DNA from: Acidobacteriota bacterium
Lineage (GTDB): Bacteria > Acidobacteriota > Vicinamibacteria > Vicinamibacterales > JAFNAJ01
DNA: 10,148 nucleotides
Assembly (NCBI GenBank): GCA_017860085.1
Contig: JAFNAJ010000059.1
Coordinates: forward strand, 1 to 10,148
Direction: 5' to 3'
In this document: positions 1 to 6,654 of the stretch, in pieces
How positions within the stretch are numbered: the stretch's first letter is position 1
Layout: each line of letters begins with the position of its first letter
Made by a program: the position numbers and the translations under genes
Notes under the pieces: generated by a model
What the model was told of the DNA's origin: nothing
What the model saw: the letters and a program-made list of their open reading frames with translations, nothing else
The model's database searches: none

Positions 1-363
1 TTGAACATCCATCGCGCGTCGCTGAAGGCCATGCGCGAGGCCGTCGCGACGCTCACGCCTCTTCCCGATTTCGTCCTCGTCGACGGATTCCTCATCCCCG
101 ATCTGCCGATGGCTCAGCGGGCCATCGTCGGTGGCGACCGGCGGTCGGCCGCGATTGCCGCTGCATCGATCGTGGCCAAGGTCACGCGGGACCGGCTGAT
201 GGACGAGCTGCACGCGCGCGACCCCCGCTACGGGTTCGACCGGCACAAGGGGTACGCGACCGCCGAGCACGTGAGCGCCGTGGCGCAGTTCGGCTGCTCG
301 GCCGCGCATCGCCGGTCGTTCAGGCAGCCGACGCTGTTTGATACGATCGGGGCGATCGGGTGA
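1..363 (+). CDS. rnhB: Ribonuclease HII, C-terminal part (5' end outside window)
   Basis: Ribonuclease HII cuts the RNA strand of RNA-DNA hybrids and starts removal of ribonucleotides misincorporated in DNA; it acts in the cytoplasm. The visible 120 residues match the C-terminal two thirds of the family. They include LVDG (about residues 26-29), whose Asp is a conserved metal ligand. ASIVAKVTRD (about 55-64) carries the last catalytic Asp, and YGFDRHKGY (about 77-85) is the conserved substrate-contact stretch. The N-terminal DExG motif with the first two acidic ligands is absent because the reading frame is open to the window edge. The TTG at base 1 is therefore most likely an internal Leu codon (family pattern LNIxxAS), not the true start. 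The gene ends in TGA at 361-363. The frame of the next small gene overlaps its end. Function is secure; only the start is missing. Confidence 0.93.
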   Translation: MNIHRASLKAMREAVATLTPLPDFVLVDGFLIPDLPMAQRAIVGGDRRSAAIAAASIVAKVTRDRLMDELHARDPRYGFDRHKGYATAEHVSAVAQFGCSAAHRRSFRQPTLFDTIGAIG

Positions 364-655
364 TCGCTCGGCGGCGGAGGGCAACATTCATCCCCTGACT
401 CGACTCCTGCTGTTTGCCTACTTCCTCGAGTCGGGGCTCGTCCTGCTCATCGCGCCGTGGTCGGCGTTCTGGGAACGCAACTTCTTCGTCGAGAGGCTGC
501 CGGGGCTCGGTACCATCATGACGAACCACTTCGTTCGCGGGGCGGTGTCGGGCATCGGTGCCGTGTGCCTCGGGGCCGCGTTCGCAGAACTGGCAGGCAT
601 GGTTGGCCGGAGACGGCTGGCCAACGGTGCAGAGCGTGGCCTGGGGCTGCGGTAG
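338..655 (+). CDS. Small two-helix membrane protein, unknown function
   Basis: I do not recognise a named family. The protein has two hydrophobic stretches. The first is about LLLFAYFLESGLVLLIAPW and is followed by the conserved-looking SAFWERNFF and NHFVRGAVSG. The second is about GAVSGIGAVCLGAAFAELAG. The tail is short and basic (GRRRLANG). This suggests a small inner-membrane protein of about 86-105 residues. The start is uncertain. TTG at 338 is the only usual start codon in frame before the first helix, but it overlaps rnhB by 26 bases and lacks a clear ribosome binding site. A good GGAGG at 376-380 sits 5 bases before an in-frame ATT (386) and 14 before a CTG (395), so the real protein may begin there and be 86-89 residues long. 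The hydrophobic pattern makes a real gene likely. The role is unknown. Confidence 0.62.
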   Translation: MIRSGRSGDRSAAEGNIHPLTRLLLFAYFLESGLVLLIAPWSAFWERNFFVERLPGLGTIMTNHFVRGAVSGIGAVCLGAAFAELAGMVGRRRLANGAERGLGLR

Positions 656-698
656 CGGGCAGGCCCGTTTTGCGACTTTCAGAGTAGAGTAGTCGCCG

Positions 699-1652
699 AT
701 GTCGACGGTCTTGCCGAGAGGGAACGCAGAGCGCACAGGATTGGGCGCACGGTTGCGCGAGGCGCGTGAGCACCGGAATCTCACGCTGCAGGCTCTGGCC
801 GAGCGCACGAAGATCCCTGCGGCGAACCTCGACGCGATCGAGACCGAGCAGGTTCACAAGCTGCCAGGAGGCATCTTCGCCCGCTCGTTCGTGCGGGCGT
901 ACGCGCGGGAGGTAGGCCTCGACCCTGAGGAGGCCGTGCGCGATTTCCTGCGGGCGCACCCGGAGCACGCGCCGCCGGACGCCCAGGACGTTCACGACCA
1001 GGAGCCCATCGAGCCGACGGGATCCGGGTCGGCGGGACGCCTCGTGGTCGTGATCGTCGCGTTTGCCGTGCTGGTCGTGGCCGGTTTCGTCGGCTATCGC
1101 TGGCTCGAGGGTCGCGACCCGACGTTCTCTTTCTGGTCGCAGGCGACCTCGCCTGACGCGTCGGTGACGTCTCGACCGCCAGCCGAGGCAGAGTCCTCTC
1201 AACCGTCCGCTCGCGTGGCTGACCAGGGCCTCGAGACGGGCGATATCGCGAACGTTCCAGCGCCCTCCTCGACCGTCGTGCCTCCTGACGCGAACGCCGG
1301 GGCGCCGACGACACGTGCAGAGCCCGCAGTCGAGCCGCAGGCGCCGCCCGTCCCGACGCCGAGTGAGCCGGTGCCCGTCGTGCCAACCAGCGGGATTCGC
1401 CTCGAGATTCACCCCAGCGCGCCATGCTGGGTGCGCGTCAGTGCCGACGGCCGCGTTCGCATCGAACGGCTCGTGCAACCGGGTGAACGCCCCGTGGTGG
1501 TGGCCGCCGAAGGCATCCAGTTGCAGGTGGGCGATGCCGGCGCGTTCGACTACACGATCAACGGGCAGCGCGGGAGGCCGCTGGGGCCAGCCGGGCGCGT
1601 CGTCCGCGTGGAGATCGCGCGCGACACGGTGACAGACTTCGTGGCACGCTGA
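699..1652 (+). CDS. rodZ: RodZ-like protein: helix-turn-helix, one membrane helix, C-terminal DUF4115-type domain
   Basis: RodZ proteins link the MreB cytoskeleton to the wall-elongation machinery; the N-terminal helix-turn-helix domain binds MreB rather than DNA in characterised cases. The 317 residues show the family order. A helix-turn-helix domain spans about 14-80, with LREAREHRNLTLQALAERTK and the typical LPGGIFARSFVRAYA. A single membrane helix lies at about 114-133 (LVVVIVAFAVLVVAGFVGY). A Pro/Ala/Thr-rich linker covers about 140-230. A beta-rich C-terminal domain covers about 232-312, with the pattern CWVRVSADGR and a late GxxRPLGPAGRVV, as in DUF4115. It is therefore an inner-membrane protein with the C-terminus in the periplasm. 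The ATG at 699 is the first Met before the conserved N-terminus; only a weak AGAG lies upstream. The helical-repeat gene follows 20 bases downstream and is probably co-transcribed. Direct MreB binding is inferred from the family. Confidence 0.85.
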   Translation: MSTVLPRGNAERTGLGARLREAREHRNLTLQALAERTKIPAANLDAIETEQVHKLPGGIFARSFVRAYAREVGLDPEEAVRDFLRAHPEHAPPDAQDVHDQEPIEPTGSGSAGRLVVVIVAFAVLVVAGFVGYRWLEGRDPTFSFWSQATSPDASVTSRPPAEAESSQPSARVADQGLETGDIANVPAPSSTVVPPDANAGAPTTRAEPAVEPQAPPVPTPSEPVPVVPTSGIRLEIHPSAPCWVRVSADGRVRIERLVQPGERPVVVAAEGIQLQVGDAGAFDYTINGQRGRPLGPAGRVVRVEIARDTVTDFVAR

Positions 1653-1672
1653 AACGGCGTCGCCGGCTTCAC

Positions 1673-2500
1673 ATGGACATCGGGCACCGGACGCCACTCG
1701 TGGATGCGTTCCGCAGGGGAGACGTCGCCCGTGACGTGCGGCTGTCGGCGGCGCGCGGCGCGCTGGCACCCCGCGCGTCGGAGCAACTGGCGCTGCTCGT
1801 GCTGCTGTGCCGCGACGATGACCACGAGGTGGCCGGGGCCGCGCGGGCGACCTTGGGCCGGATTGCGCCCGAGCGCCTGCGGGCCACGGCACAGGCGCCG
1901 GACACGCCCTCCGACATCCGCGAGTTCCTGCAGGCCACCGGTCTCCTGGGATCCGGCGGGACCGGGACGTCGCCCGATGACCACCCGTTGTACGAGGACG
2001 AATCGGAGCCACTTCCCGACATTGCGCTCGACGAAGGGCAGTCCGCCGAGCCACCGGCCCACGAAGACGCCACGCACGCCCGGCGGCCGCGCCCCGTGCA
2101 GCTGTCGACCCTTCCGGTGATCGACCGGCTGAGAATCGCGATGCGGGGCACGAGAGAGCAACGCGCCGTGCTGATCCGCGATCCGAACAAGCTCGTGGCG
2201 ATGGCGGTCTTGAGCAGCCCCAGGCTCTCGGAGAACGAAGTGGAGGGGTTCGCGCGGATGCCCGTCGTGGCGGAGGACGTGCTGCGTGTCATCGCCTCGA
2301 ACCGCGCCTGGATGAGGAACTACACGATTCTCGTGGGGCTCGCCCGCAACCCCAAGACGCCGCCCGCGGTCGCGCTGCCCCTGGTCCCTCGCCTGAACGA
2401 GCGGGATCTCCGCGCGCTGTCGATGGACCGGAACGTTCCTGAAGGGCTCCGCATCACCGCGCGCAAGCTCGTGGTCGCCGCCGAGTCGCGCCGCAAATAG
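1673..2500 (+). CDS. Conserved helical-repeat (HEAT-like) protein, unknown function
   Basis: This is a 275-residue soluble protein with no signal peptide or membrane helix. Residues about 5-70 look like short HEAT-type helices (RLSAARGALAPRASEQLALL, HEVAGAARATLGR). Residues about 95-140 form an acidic, Pro-rich linker. Residues about 148-270 form a second all-helical block. Its pieces RDPNKLVAMAVLSSPRLSE, NRAWMRNY, NPKTPP, LNERDLRALSMDRNVPE and ITARKLV resemble a conserved hypothetical family I associate with Acidobacteriota and Myxococcota. Repeat proteins of this type usually bind other proteins. The gene follows the rodZ-like gene by 20 bases on the same strand, so a link to the envelope or cytoskeleton is possible but unproven. 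The start at ATG 1673 has only a weak ribosome binding site. The gene is real with high likelihood; the function is unknown. Confidence 0.8.
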   Translation: MDIGHRTPLVDAFRRGDVARDVRLSAARGALAPRASEQLALLVLLCRDDDHEVAGAARATLGRIAPERLRATAQAPDTPSDIREFLQATGLLGSGGTGTSPDDHPLYEDESEPLPDIALDEGQSAEPPAHEDATHARRPRPVQLSTLPVIDRLRIAMRGTREQRAVLIRDPNKLVAMAVLSSPRLSENEVEGFARMPVVAEDVLRVIASNRAWMRNYTILVGLARNPKTPPAVALPLVPRLNERDLRALSMDRNVPEGLRITARKLVVAAESRRK

Positions 2501-2507
2501 GCGCGGA

Positions 2508-2526
2508 CGGGCGGCGCCGGCGCCCG
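2508..2526. terminator. Possible bidirectional terminator hairpin between convergent genes
   Basis: CGGGCG (2508-2513) pairs perfectly with CGCCCG (2521-2526) across a 7-base loop. It lies in the 28-base gap between the convergent stops of the helical-repeat gene (2500) and the 80-residue gene (2529). No T-tract follows on either strand, so it is not a classical intrinsic terminator. In such GC-rich DNA a stem of this size can arise by chance. The call rests on position and symmetry. Confidence 0.3.
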
Positions 2527-2528
2527 GG

Positions 2529-2771
2529 TCAGCGGCCGTGGCGTCGGCGTCGCTGCGCGGGGGGGGCCGCGCCGCGGTCGAGTCGGACCTTGCCCGCCGC
2601 CACCCACTCCGATCGCATCTGCGACAGGCCGTCCATGAAGACCGCGGCCCGCTCGCGCTCCTCCTCGGAGGCCATGCCTTTCAGCAACTCGACCGCCCGC
2701 GCCAGGTCACGCCGGATGGTCTCCGGCGTCGCCTTGAAGTAGATCGTCTTGATCTCCCCGAGGGGATCCAT
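2529..2771 (-). CDS. Small conserved-looking 80-residue protein, unknown function
   Basis: The product is a soluble, highly charged helical protein. MDPLGEIKTIYFKATPETIRRDLARAVELLKGM leads into a Glu/Arg-rich helix (ASEEERERAAVFMDGLSQM) and a basic, low-complexity tail (QRRRRHGR). I do not recognise a family. Reality is supported by a textbook ribosome binding site, GGAGGT, 5 bases before the ATG at 2771. It overlaps the stop codon of polX, so the gene is the third member of the kinase-polX operon and is probably translationally coupled to it. A run of eight G on the plus strand (2559-2566; eight C in the coding sense) encodes part of AAPPA just before the basic tail. A one-base slip there would replace the tail and read past the present stop. 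The tail sequence therefore deserves less trust than the first 60 residues. Confidence 0.7.
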   Translation of the reverse strand: MDPLGEIKTIYFKATPETIRRDLARAVELLKGMASEEERERAAVFMDGLSQMRSEWVAAGKVRLDRGAAPPAQRRRRHGR

Positions 2772-2774
2772 GGG

Positions 2775-4520
2775 TTACCTCCGCGACGCAATTCGCGCGT
2801 CGCTTGTCCGGTGGCGCCGCAGACGGGCGCGGAACTCTCCGAACGGCCGCGTGTTGAGCACGTCCGGTGCTTCGAGCCAGGCCCGCCTGGCCACGGCGAT
2901 GCCCCAGCGCACCAGGTCGAGCCCCCGATGCGAGTGGGCGTCGGTGGAGATGACGATGGGCACGCCGCGATCGCGGGCGAGGCGCGCCTGGACATCGCTG
3001 AGGTCGAGACGGTCGGGCTGGCTGTTGATCTCGAGGGCGACGCCCGCGTCAGCCGCCGCCTGGATGACGCGTTCGACGTCGAGCCGGTACGGATCGCGCC
3101 GCAACAGGAGCCGGCCAGTCGGGTGCCCGAGGACATCGACCCAGGGGTTGTCGAGCGCCGCGAGCACACGGTCGGTCATCTGCGCTTCGTCCTGGTTGAA
3201 GCCGGAGTGGACCGACGCGATCACCAGGTCGAGCTGGGCCAGGCAGTCGTCGGCGAGATCGAGGCTGCCATCGGGCCTGATGTCGCACTCGATCCCGGCG
3301 AGCACCGTGACGTGCTCGAGCCGACGGCCAACCTCGCGAATGGCCTTTGCGTGGGCCAGCGCGCGGCGCTCGTCGAGGCCGTTGGCCATCGCGAGGGCCT
3401 TGCTGTGGTCGGTGATGGCGAGGTACTCGTAGCCCAGCGCCTCGGCGGCACGGGCCATGGTCTCGATGTCGTCGTGCCCGTCGGTCGCCGTCGTGTGCAT
3501 GTGGACGTCGCCCCGCAGGTCGCCGCGATCGATGAGCGCCGGAAGGCGCCGCTCGCCGGCCGCCTCGATCTCGCCCCGGTGCTCGCGCAACTCGGGCGGC
3601 ACGAACGGCAGGTCGAGCGCCGCGTAGATCTCCTGCTCGGTCGCCCCGGCCACGCGCGTCCCGTCGTCCACCGTGAACAGGCCGTACTCGTTGAGCTTGA
3701 GGCCTCGCTGCAGGGCACGGTCGCGCAACGCGATGTTGTGGGCCTTCGACCCGGTGAAGTACTGCAACGCGGCACCGAGGCTCTCGGGCGGGACGAGCCG
3801 AAGGTCGGCCTGGTAGCCGTCATCGAGGAGGACGCTCGACTTGGTGTCGCCACGCCCGAGGACGCGAGCGATGGCCGGCGCGCTCGTGAACCAGTCCATG
3901 ATCTCCGGCGGAGCGCCGGCGGCAAGGATGTCGATGTCACCGCACGTCTCGCTGCCTCGACGCAGGCTGCCCACGGGCTCGATGGTGGCATGCGGTGCCC
4001 GCGCGCGCAGGTGCTCGACCAGGGTCGAGGCCACCCGGTGGGTGTCGGCAAGCAGGTGCCGACCCGAGAAGCGTCGGCGCTCGTCGAGCGCCTTGAGAAT
4101 GAGTTCCTCCTTCTTGGCGCCCATCCCCTTGATCGCGCGCAGACGGCCGGTGCTGGCCGCCGACTCCAACTCGTCGAGGGTCGAGATGCCGAGCGTTCGA
4201 TAGAGGAGGGCCACCGTCTTCGGGCCGACGCCCTGGAGCTTCAAGAGGTCGAGGATCGACGGCGGGAACTCCTCGAGCAGCGTGCGGTGGTACGCGAGGC
4301 CACCGGTGTCGGCGAGTTCGCGGATTTTCGCGGCGAGATCCTTGCCGATGCCGGGAAGCTCGTGCAGGCGGTCGGCCGGCAGGTCGGCCACGCGCTCGGG
4401 GCAGTCAGCCACCGAGTCGGCCGCCGCGCGATAGGCGCGGATGCGGAAGGCGTTCTCGCCCTTGATCTCGAGCAGGTCCGCGATCTCCTGGAAGACCCGG
4501 GCGATGGCGGCGTTCTCCAT
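2775..4520 (-). CDS. polX: DNA polymerase X with C-terminal PHP 3'-5' exonuclease domain
   Basis: Bacterial PolX fills short gaps in base-excision and break repair, and its PHP domain removes 3' ends. The 581 residues are about the usual length for bacterial PolX. Helix-hairpin-helix motifs occur at about 53-64 (HELPGIGKDLA) and 95-103 (LQGVGPKTV). The polymerase palm holds GSLRRG (184-189) and GDIDIL with Asp195 and Asp197. The third catalytic Asp is 239 (QADLRLV). The PHP domain keeps all the metal ligands I would expect: His340, His342, Asp347, His372 (TDHS), Glu411, His438, His466 (GHPTGR), Asp527 and His529 (TDAHS). Both activities should therefore be intact. The start is the ATG at 4520 (MENAAIARVFQEIADLLE), the standard family N-terminus; upstream codons in this frame belong to the overlapping shadow of the kinase. 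It follows the kinase stop by 10 bases and precedes the 80-residue gene by 3 bases after its stop. Confidence 0.95.
   Translation of the reverse strand: MENAAIARVFQEIADLLEIKGENAFRIRAYRAAADSVADCPERVADLPADRLHELPGIGKDLAAKIRELADTGGLAYHRTLLEEFPPSILDLLKLQGVGPKTVALLYRTLGISTLDELESAASTGRLRAIKGMGAKKEELILKALDERRRFSGRHLLADTHRVASTLVEHLRARAPHATIEPVGSLRRGSETCGDIDILAAGAPPEIMDWFTSAPAIARVLGRGDTKSSVLLDDGYQADLRLVPPESLGAALQYFTGSKAHNIALRDRALQRGLKLNEYGLFTVDDGTRVAGATEQEIYAALDLPFVPPELREHRGEIEAAGERRLPALIDRGDLRGDVHMHTTATDGHDDIETMARAAEALGYEYLAITDHSKALAMANGLDERRALAHAKAIREVGRRLEHVTVLAGIECDIRPDGSLDLADDCLAQLDLVIASVHSGFNQDEAQMTDRVLAALDNPWVDVLGHPTGRLLLRRDPYRLDVERVIQAAADAGVALEINSQPDRLDLSDVQARLARDRGVPIVISTDAHSHRGLDLVRWGIAVARRAWLEAPDVLNTRPFGEFRARLRRHRTSDARIASRR
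2777..2782 (-). promoter_or_regulatory. Strong Shine-Dalgarno site overlapping the polX stop
   Basis: On the minus strand GGAGGT is followed by AACCC and then ATG. The T of GGAGGT begins the TAA stop of polX (2777-2775). It is the clearest ribosome binding site I see in the window. It fixes the start of the 80-residue protein at 2771 and points to stop-restart coupling with polX. Confidence 0.75.
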
Positions 4521-4530
4521 GGGGCTCGCC

Positions 4531-5544
4531 CTACGCGGTCGGGTGTTCGGTGACGCGAAGGCCCTCGGTCTCGATGTGAAAGTCGATGACGCGCGCGCCA
4601 CTCGCGGCGAGGGCCGAGCGGATGCTGGCGTTGCGGTCAGGGTCGCCGAAGCAGATGAGACAGCCGCCTCCGCCCGCCCCGCACACCTTGCCGGCCACGG
4701 CCCCCGCCTGGCGGGCCGACGCGATGAGCGCGTCGATCTCCGGCGTGGTGACCCCGGGGGCGAGACGCTTACGGTTATCCCACTCCTCGGCCAGCAGCCG
4801 GCCCACCAGCGGCCAGTCGCATGACGAGAGCGCGGTGCGCATGTCGCGCGCCACGTCGCGAATGCGCTCGAAGTGCTCGAAGACCTCGCGGTCGCCGTCG
4901 ATGTGGCGCTTGGTGACTTCCCAGTTGTTGATCCCCGAGTTCCGCGAGGCCCCCGTGTAGGCGAGCACGATGCGGCGCTCGAGTTCGGTGGGATCGAGAT
5001 CGAGCGGCACGCGCCTGATGCCGTCCACCCGCAGCTCGACCGCGGAGATTCCGCCATGAAGCGCCGGCCGATAGTCCTGCACGCCGGTTGGCACGTCGAT
5101 CGCCTGCGCCTCAACGTTCATCGCAATCTGCAGGAGCTCCGCATCGGACAACGGCGCGCCCGACCAGCGGGCGAGGGCGCCGCACACGGCGATGTTCAGG
5201 GCGGACGACCCCGCGATGCCCGCGCCGACCGGCGACTCCGATCGGGTGATCATCTCGAGGCCATCGGCCTCGAAGAAGTGCAGGATGCGCCCGAGCAGCT
5301 TGAGCTCCGTCGTGTCGCCGAGCTCAGACCAGTGGCGTGCCTCGACCTGGCGACCCGTGTCCTCGCTGCGAATCAGCAGCCCCGGGGTGGAACGTGTGCG
5401 AATCGTGCAGTGCGCCCTGAGGCTGATCGCGACGTTGAGCGTCTGCGCGTCGCGGTGAAAGAGGTAAAGGGGCCAGATGTCGAGCGTCCCGCCAGCGAGG
5501 TCGATCCGGGTGGGAGCCGAGGAATCAATGCGCACGTCAGCCAT
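4531..5544 (-). CDS. GHMP-family sugar kinase, substrate unresolved
   Basis: This is an ATP-dependent small-molecule kinase of the galactokinase/homoserine/mevalonate/phosphomevalonate superfamily, 337 residues, cytoplasmic. Motif 1 is APTRIDLAGGTLDIWP (about 10-25). Motif 2, the ATP loop, is SPVGAGIAGSSAL (about 104-116). A conserved GVQDYRPALHGG lies at about 154-165, and its Asp is a likely catalytic base. Motif 3 is GKVCGAGGGGCLICF (about 285-299). The N-terminal pattern resembles sugar kinases of the fucokinase/heptose-7-phosphate kinase branch more than mevalonate kinases, but I cannot name the substrate. It is the first gene of the operon with polX and diverges from the peptidoglycan-recycling genes, so a wall or envelope sugar is a reasonable guess. 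ATG 5544 has no ribosome binding site. GTG at codon 4 (5535) is an alternative start that would suit a leaderless message from the adjoining TATAAT. Confidence 0.88.
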   Translation of the reverse strand: MADVRIDSSAPTRIDLAGGTLDIWPLYLFHRDAQTLNVAISLRAHCTIRTRSTPGLLIRSEDTGRQVEARHWSELGDTTELKLLGRILHFFEADGLEMITRSESPVGAGIAGSSALNIAVCGALARWSGAPLSDAELLQIAMNVEAQAIDVPTGVQDYRPALHGGISAVELRVDGIRRVPLDLDPTELERRIVLAYTGASRNSGINNWEVTKRHIDGDREVFEHFERIRDVARDMRTALSSCDWPLVGRLLAEEWDNRKRLAPGVTTPEIDALIASARQAGAVAGKVCGAGGGGCLICFGDPDRNASIRSALAASGARVIDFHIETEGLRVTEHPTA

Positions 5545-5557
5545 TATAATGAATGGC
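5540..5557. promoter_or_regulatory. Symmetric divergent promoter or operator between the kinase and nagZ
   Basis: The 15-bp gap contains a perfect palindrome CATTATAATG (5542-5551), giving TATAAT on both strands (plus 5545-5550; minus 5548-5543). It sits inside GCCATT-N6-AATGGC (5540-5545 and 5552-5557). On the plus strand a start of transcription about 7 bases beyond the -10 falls near 5557, three bases before the nagZ ATG. On the minus strand it falls near 5536-5535, at the GTG that is codon 4 of the kinase. No good -35 box is visible on either strand. The outer dyad could instead be an operator. It is AT-rich in a very GC-rich setting, which favours a real control element. Confidence 0.5.
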
Positions 5558-5559
5558 TC

Positions 5560-6654
5560 ATGTCGATTCGTGAACTCCGACGTCACGTGGGCCAGCTGCT
5601 GATCGCCGGGTTCGACGGCGTGTCGGCCCCCGTGGAGTTGCGCGCCATCGCGCGCGAGTTCGACCTCGGCGGCGCCATCTTCTTCGCGCGCAACGTCGAG
5701 TCGCCCGATCAGGTGGCCGAGGCCTCGTACGAGTTGAGGATGCTCGGACGGGACGAGCCAGCCTGGGTGGCGATCGATCAGGAGGGCGGGCGCGTCGCAA
5801 GGCTCCGTGCTCCGTTCACCGAGTGGCCCCCGATGGCCGCGCTCGGGCGAGCCGACGACGAGGCGCTCGTCAGGCGTTTCGCGGCCGCGCTGGGCGCGGA
5901 GCTGGCAGCCGTGGGTGTGACGCTCGACTTTGCGCCGGTGCTCGACGTGCACACCAACCCGCGCAACCCCGTGATCGGCGACCGCGCGCTGGGAGACGAT
6001 GCGACGCGGGTGGGCCGGCTCGGTCGCATCATCATCGAGACCCTGCAGGGAGCCGGGATTGCCGCGTGCGGGAAGCACTTTCCCGGGCACGGTGACACTG
6101 CGCAGGATTCCCACGTCGACCTGCCCCTGGTCGAACACGCGCCCGATCGGCTGCGGGCGGTGGAGTTCGTGCCGTTTCGCAGCGCGATCGAGGCACGCGT
6201 GGCCACGATCATGACGGCGCACGTGCTCGTCCCGGCCCTGGATGCGGAGCGCCCGGCCTCGCTCTCGCCCGCCATCATCGACGGCTTGTTGCGCCGCGAG
6301 CTGGGCTACGAAGGGGTGATCCTGAGCGACGACCTCGAGATGCGCGCGGTGAGCGACCGGTACTCGGTGGCCGACGCCGCCGTGGGGGCCGTGGCCGCCG
6401 GCTGCGACGCGTTTCTCGTGTGCAGCGGCAACCACGACCGCCAGGTGGCGGCACTCGAAGGCATCGTGCGCGCGACGGAGGACGGCCGCCTCGCGCTTGC
6501 CCGCGTGGAGGATGCCCTTCGCCGGTGTCGCCAGGCCAAGGAGCGATTCCTGGCTGGTGAGGCCCGTCGGCCGCTTGGGCGCCAGGCCCTCGCCGAGCGG
6601 ATTGGTCGCCCCGACCACCAGGCCATCGCCGACGAGATGCGGCAGTTCGCCTGA
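5560..6654 (+). CDS. nagZ: Beta-N-acetylglucosaminidase NagZ (glycoside hydrolase family 3)
   Basis: NagZ removes GlcNAc from GlcNAc-anhydroMurNAc (peptides) recovered from the cell wall. The product is 364 residues, close to the family's usual 330-370, with no signal peptide, so it is cytoplasmic. Family marks are GGAIFFARN (about 37-45), IDQEGGRVARL (about 72-82), KHFPGHGDT (172-180), and DSH with Asp183/His185, the NagZ-type acid/base pair. MTAHVLVPALD lies at about 218-228. ILSDDLEM (255-262 region) carries the nucleophile, Asp257 by family alignment. The ATG at 5560 gives the standard N-terminus (RRHVGQLLIAGFDG) but has no Shine-Dalgarno sequence. With the TATAAT at 5545-5550 the message may be almost leaderless. 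The stop overlaps the ldcA start by one base (TGATG), indicating coupled translation. Confidence 0.95.
   Translation: MSIRELRRHVGQLLIAGFDGVSAPVELRAIAREFDLGGAIFFARNVESPDQVAEASYELRMLGRDEPAWVAIDQEGGRVARLRAPFTEWPPMAALGRADDEALVRRFAAALGAELAAVGVTLDFAPVLDVHTNPRNPVIGDRALGDDATRVGRLGRIIIETLQGAGIAACGKHFPGHGDTAQDSHVDLPLVEHAPDRLRAVEFVPFRSAIEARVATIMTAHVLVPALDAERPASLSPAIIDGLLRRELGYEGVILSDDLEMRAVSDRYSVADAAVGAVAAGCDAFLVCSGNHDRQVAALEGIVRATEDGRLALARVEDALRRCRQAKERFLAGEARRPLGRQALAERIGRPDHQAIADEMRQFA

Noticed and set aside
670..698. Candidate promoter before rodZ (TTGCGA at 670-675, TAGAGT at 685-690)
   Set aside because: Spacing between the two boxes is only 9 bases and no alternative -35 fits, so I do not annotate it.
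516..2054. A 512-codon minus-strand open frame opposite rodZ and the helical-repeat gene
   Set aside because: Arg/Pro/His-rich low-complexity translation with no domain. It crosses two well-supported plus-strand genes.
2513..2524. Tandem GGCGCC repeat
   Set aside because: Two 6-base units in a GC-rich gap are within chance expectation. It is part of the loop and stem of the hairpin already listed.
2538..4553. A long open frame of 671 codons on the plus strand, opposite polX
   Set aside because: It mirrors polX almost exactly, has no recognisable domain, and its composition is what GC-rich antisense codons give. The polX frame has complete catalytic motifs.
5545..6618. Apparent N-terminal extension of the GHMP kinase into the nagZ region (695-codon open frame)
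   Set aside because: The GHMP fold begins a few residues after ATG 5544 (SSAPTRIDLAGG). The upstream part is the antisense of nagZ and has no similarity to any kinase domain.
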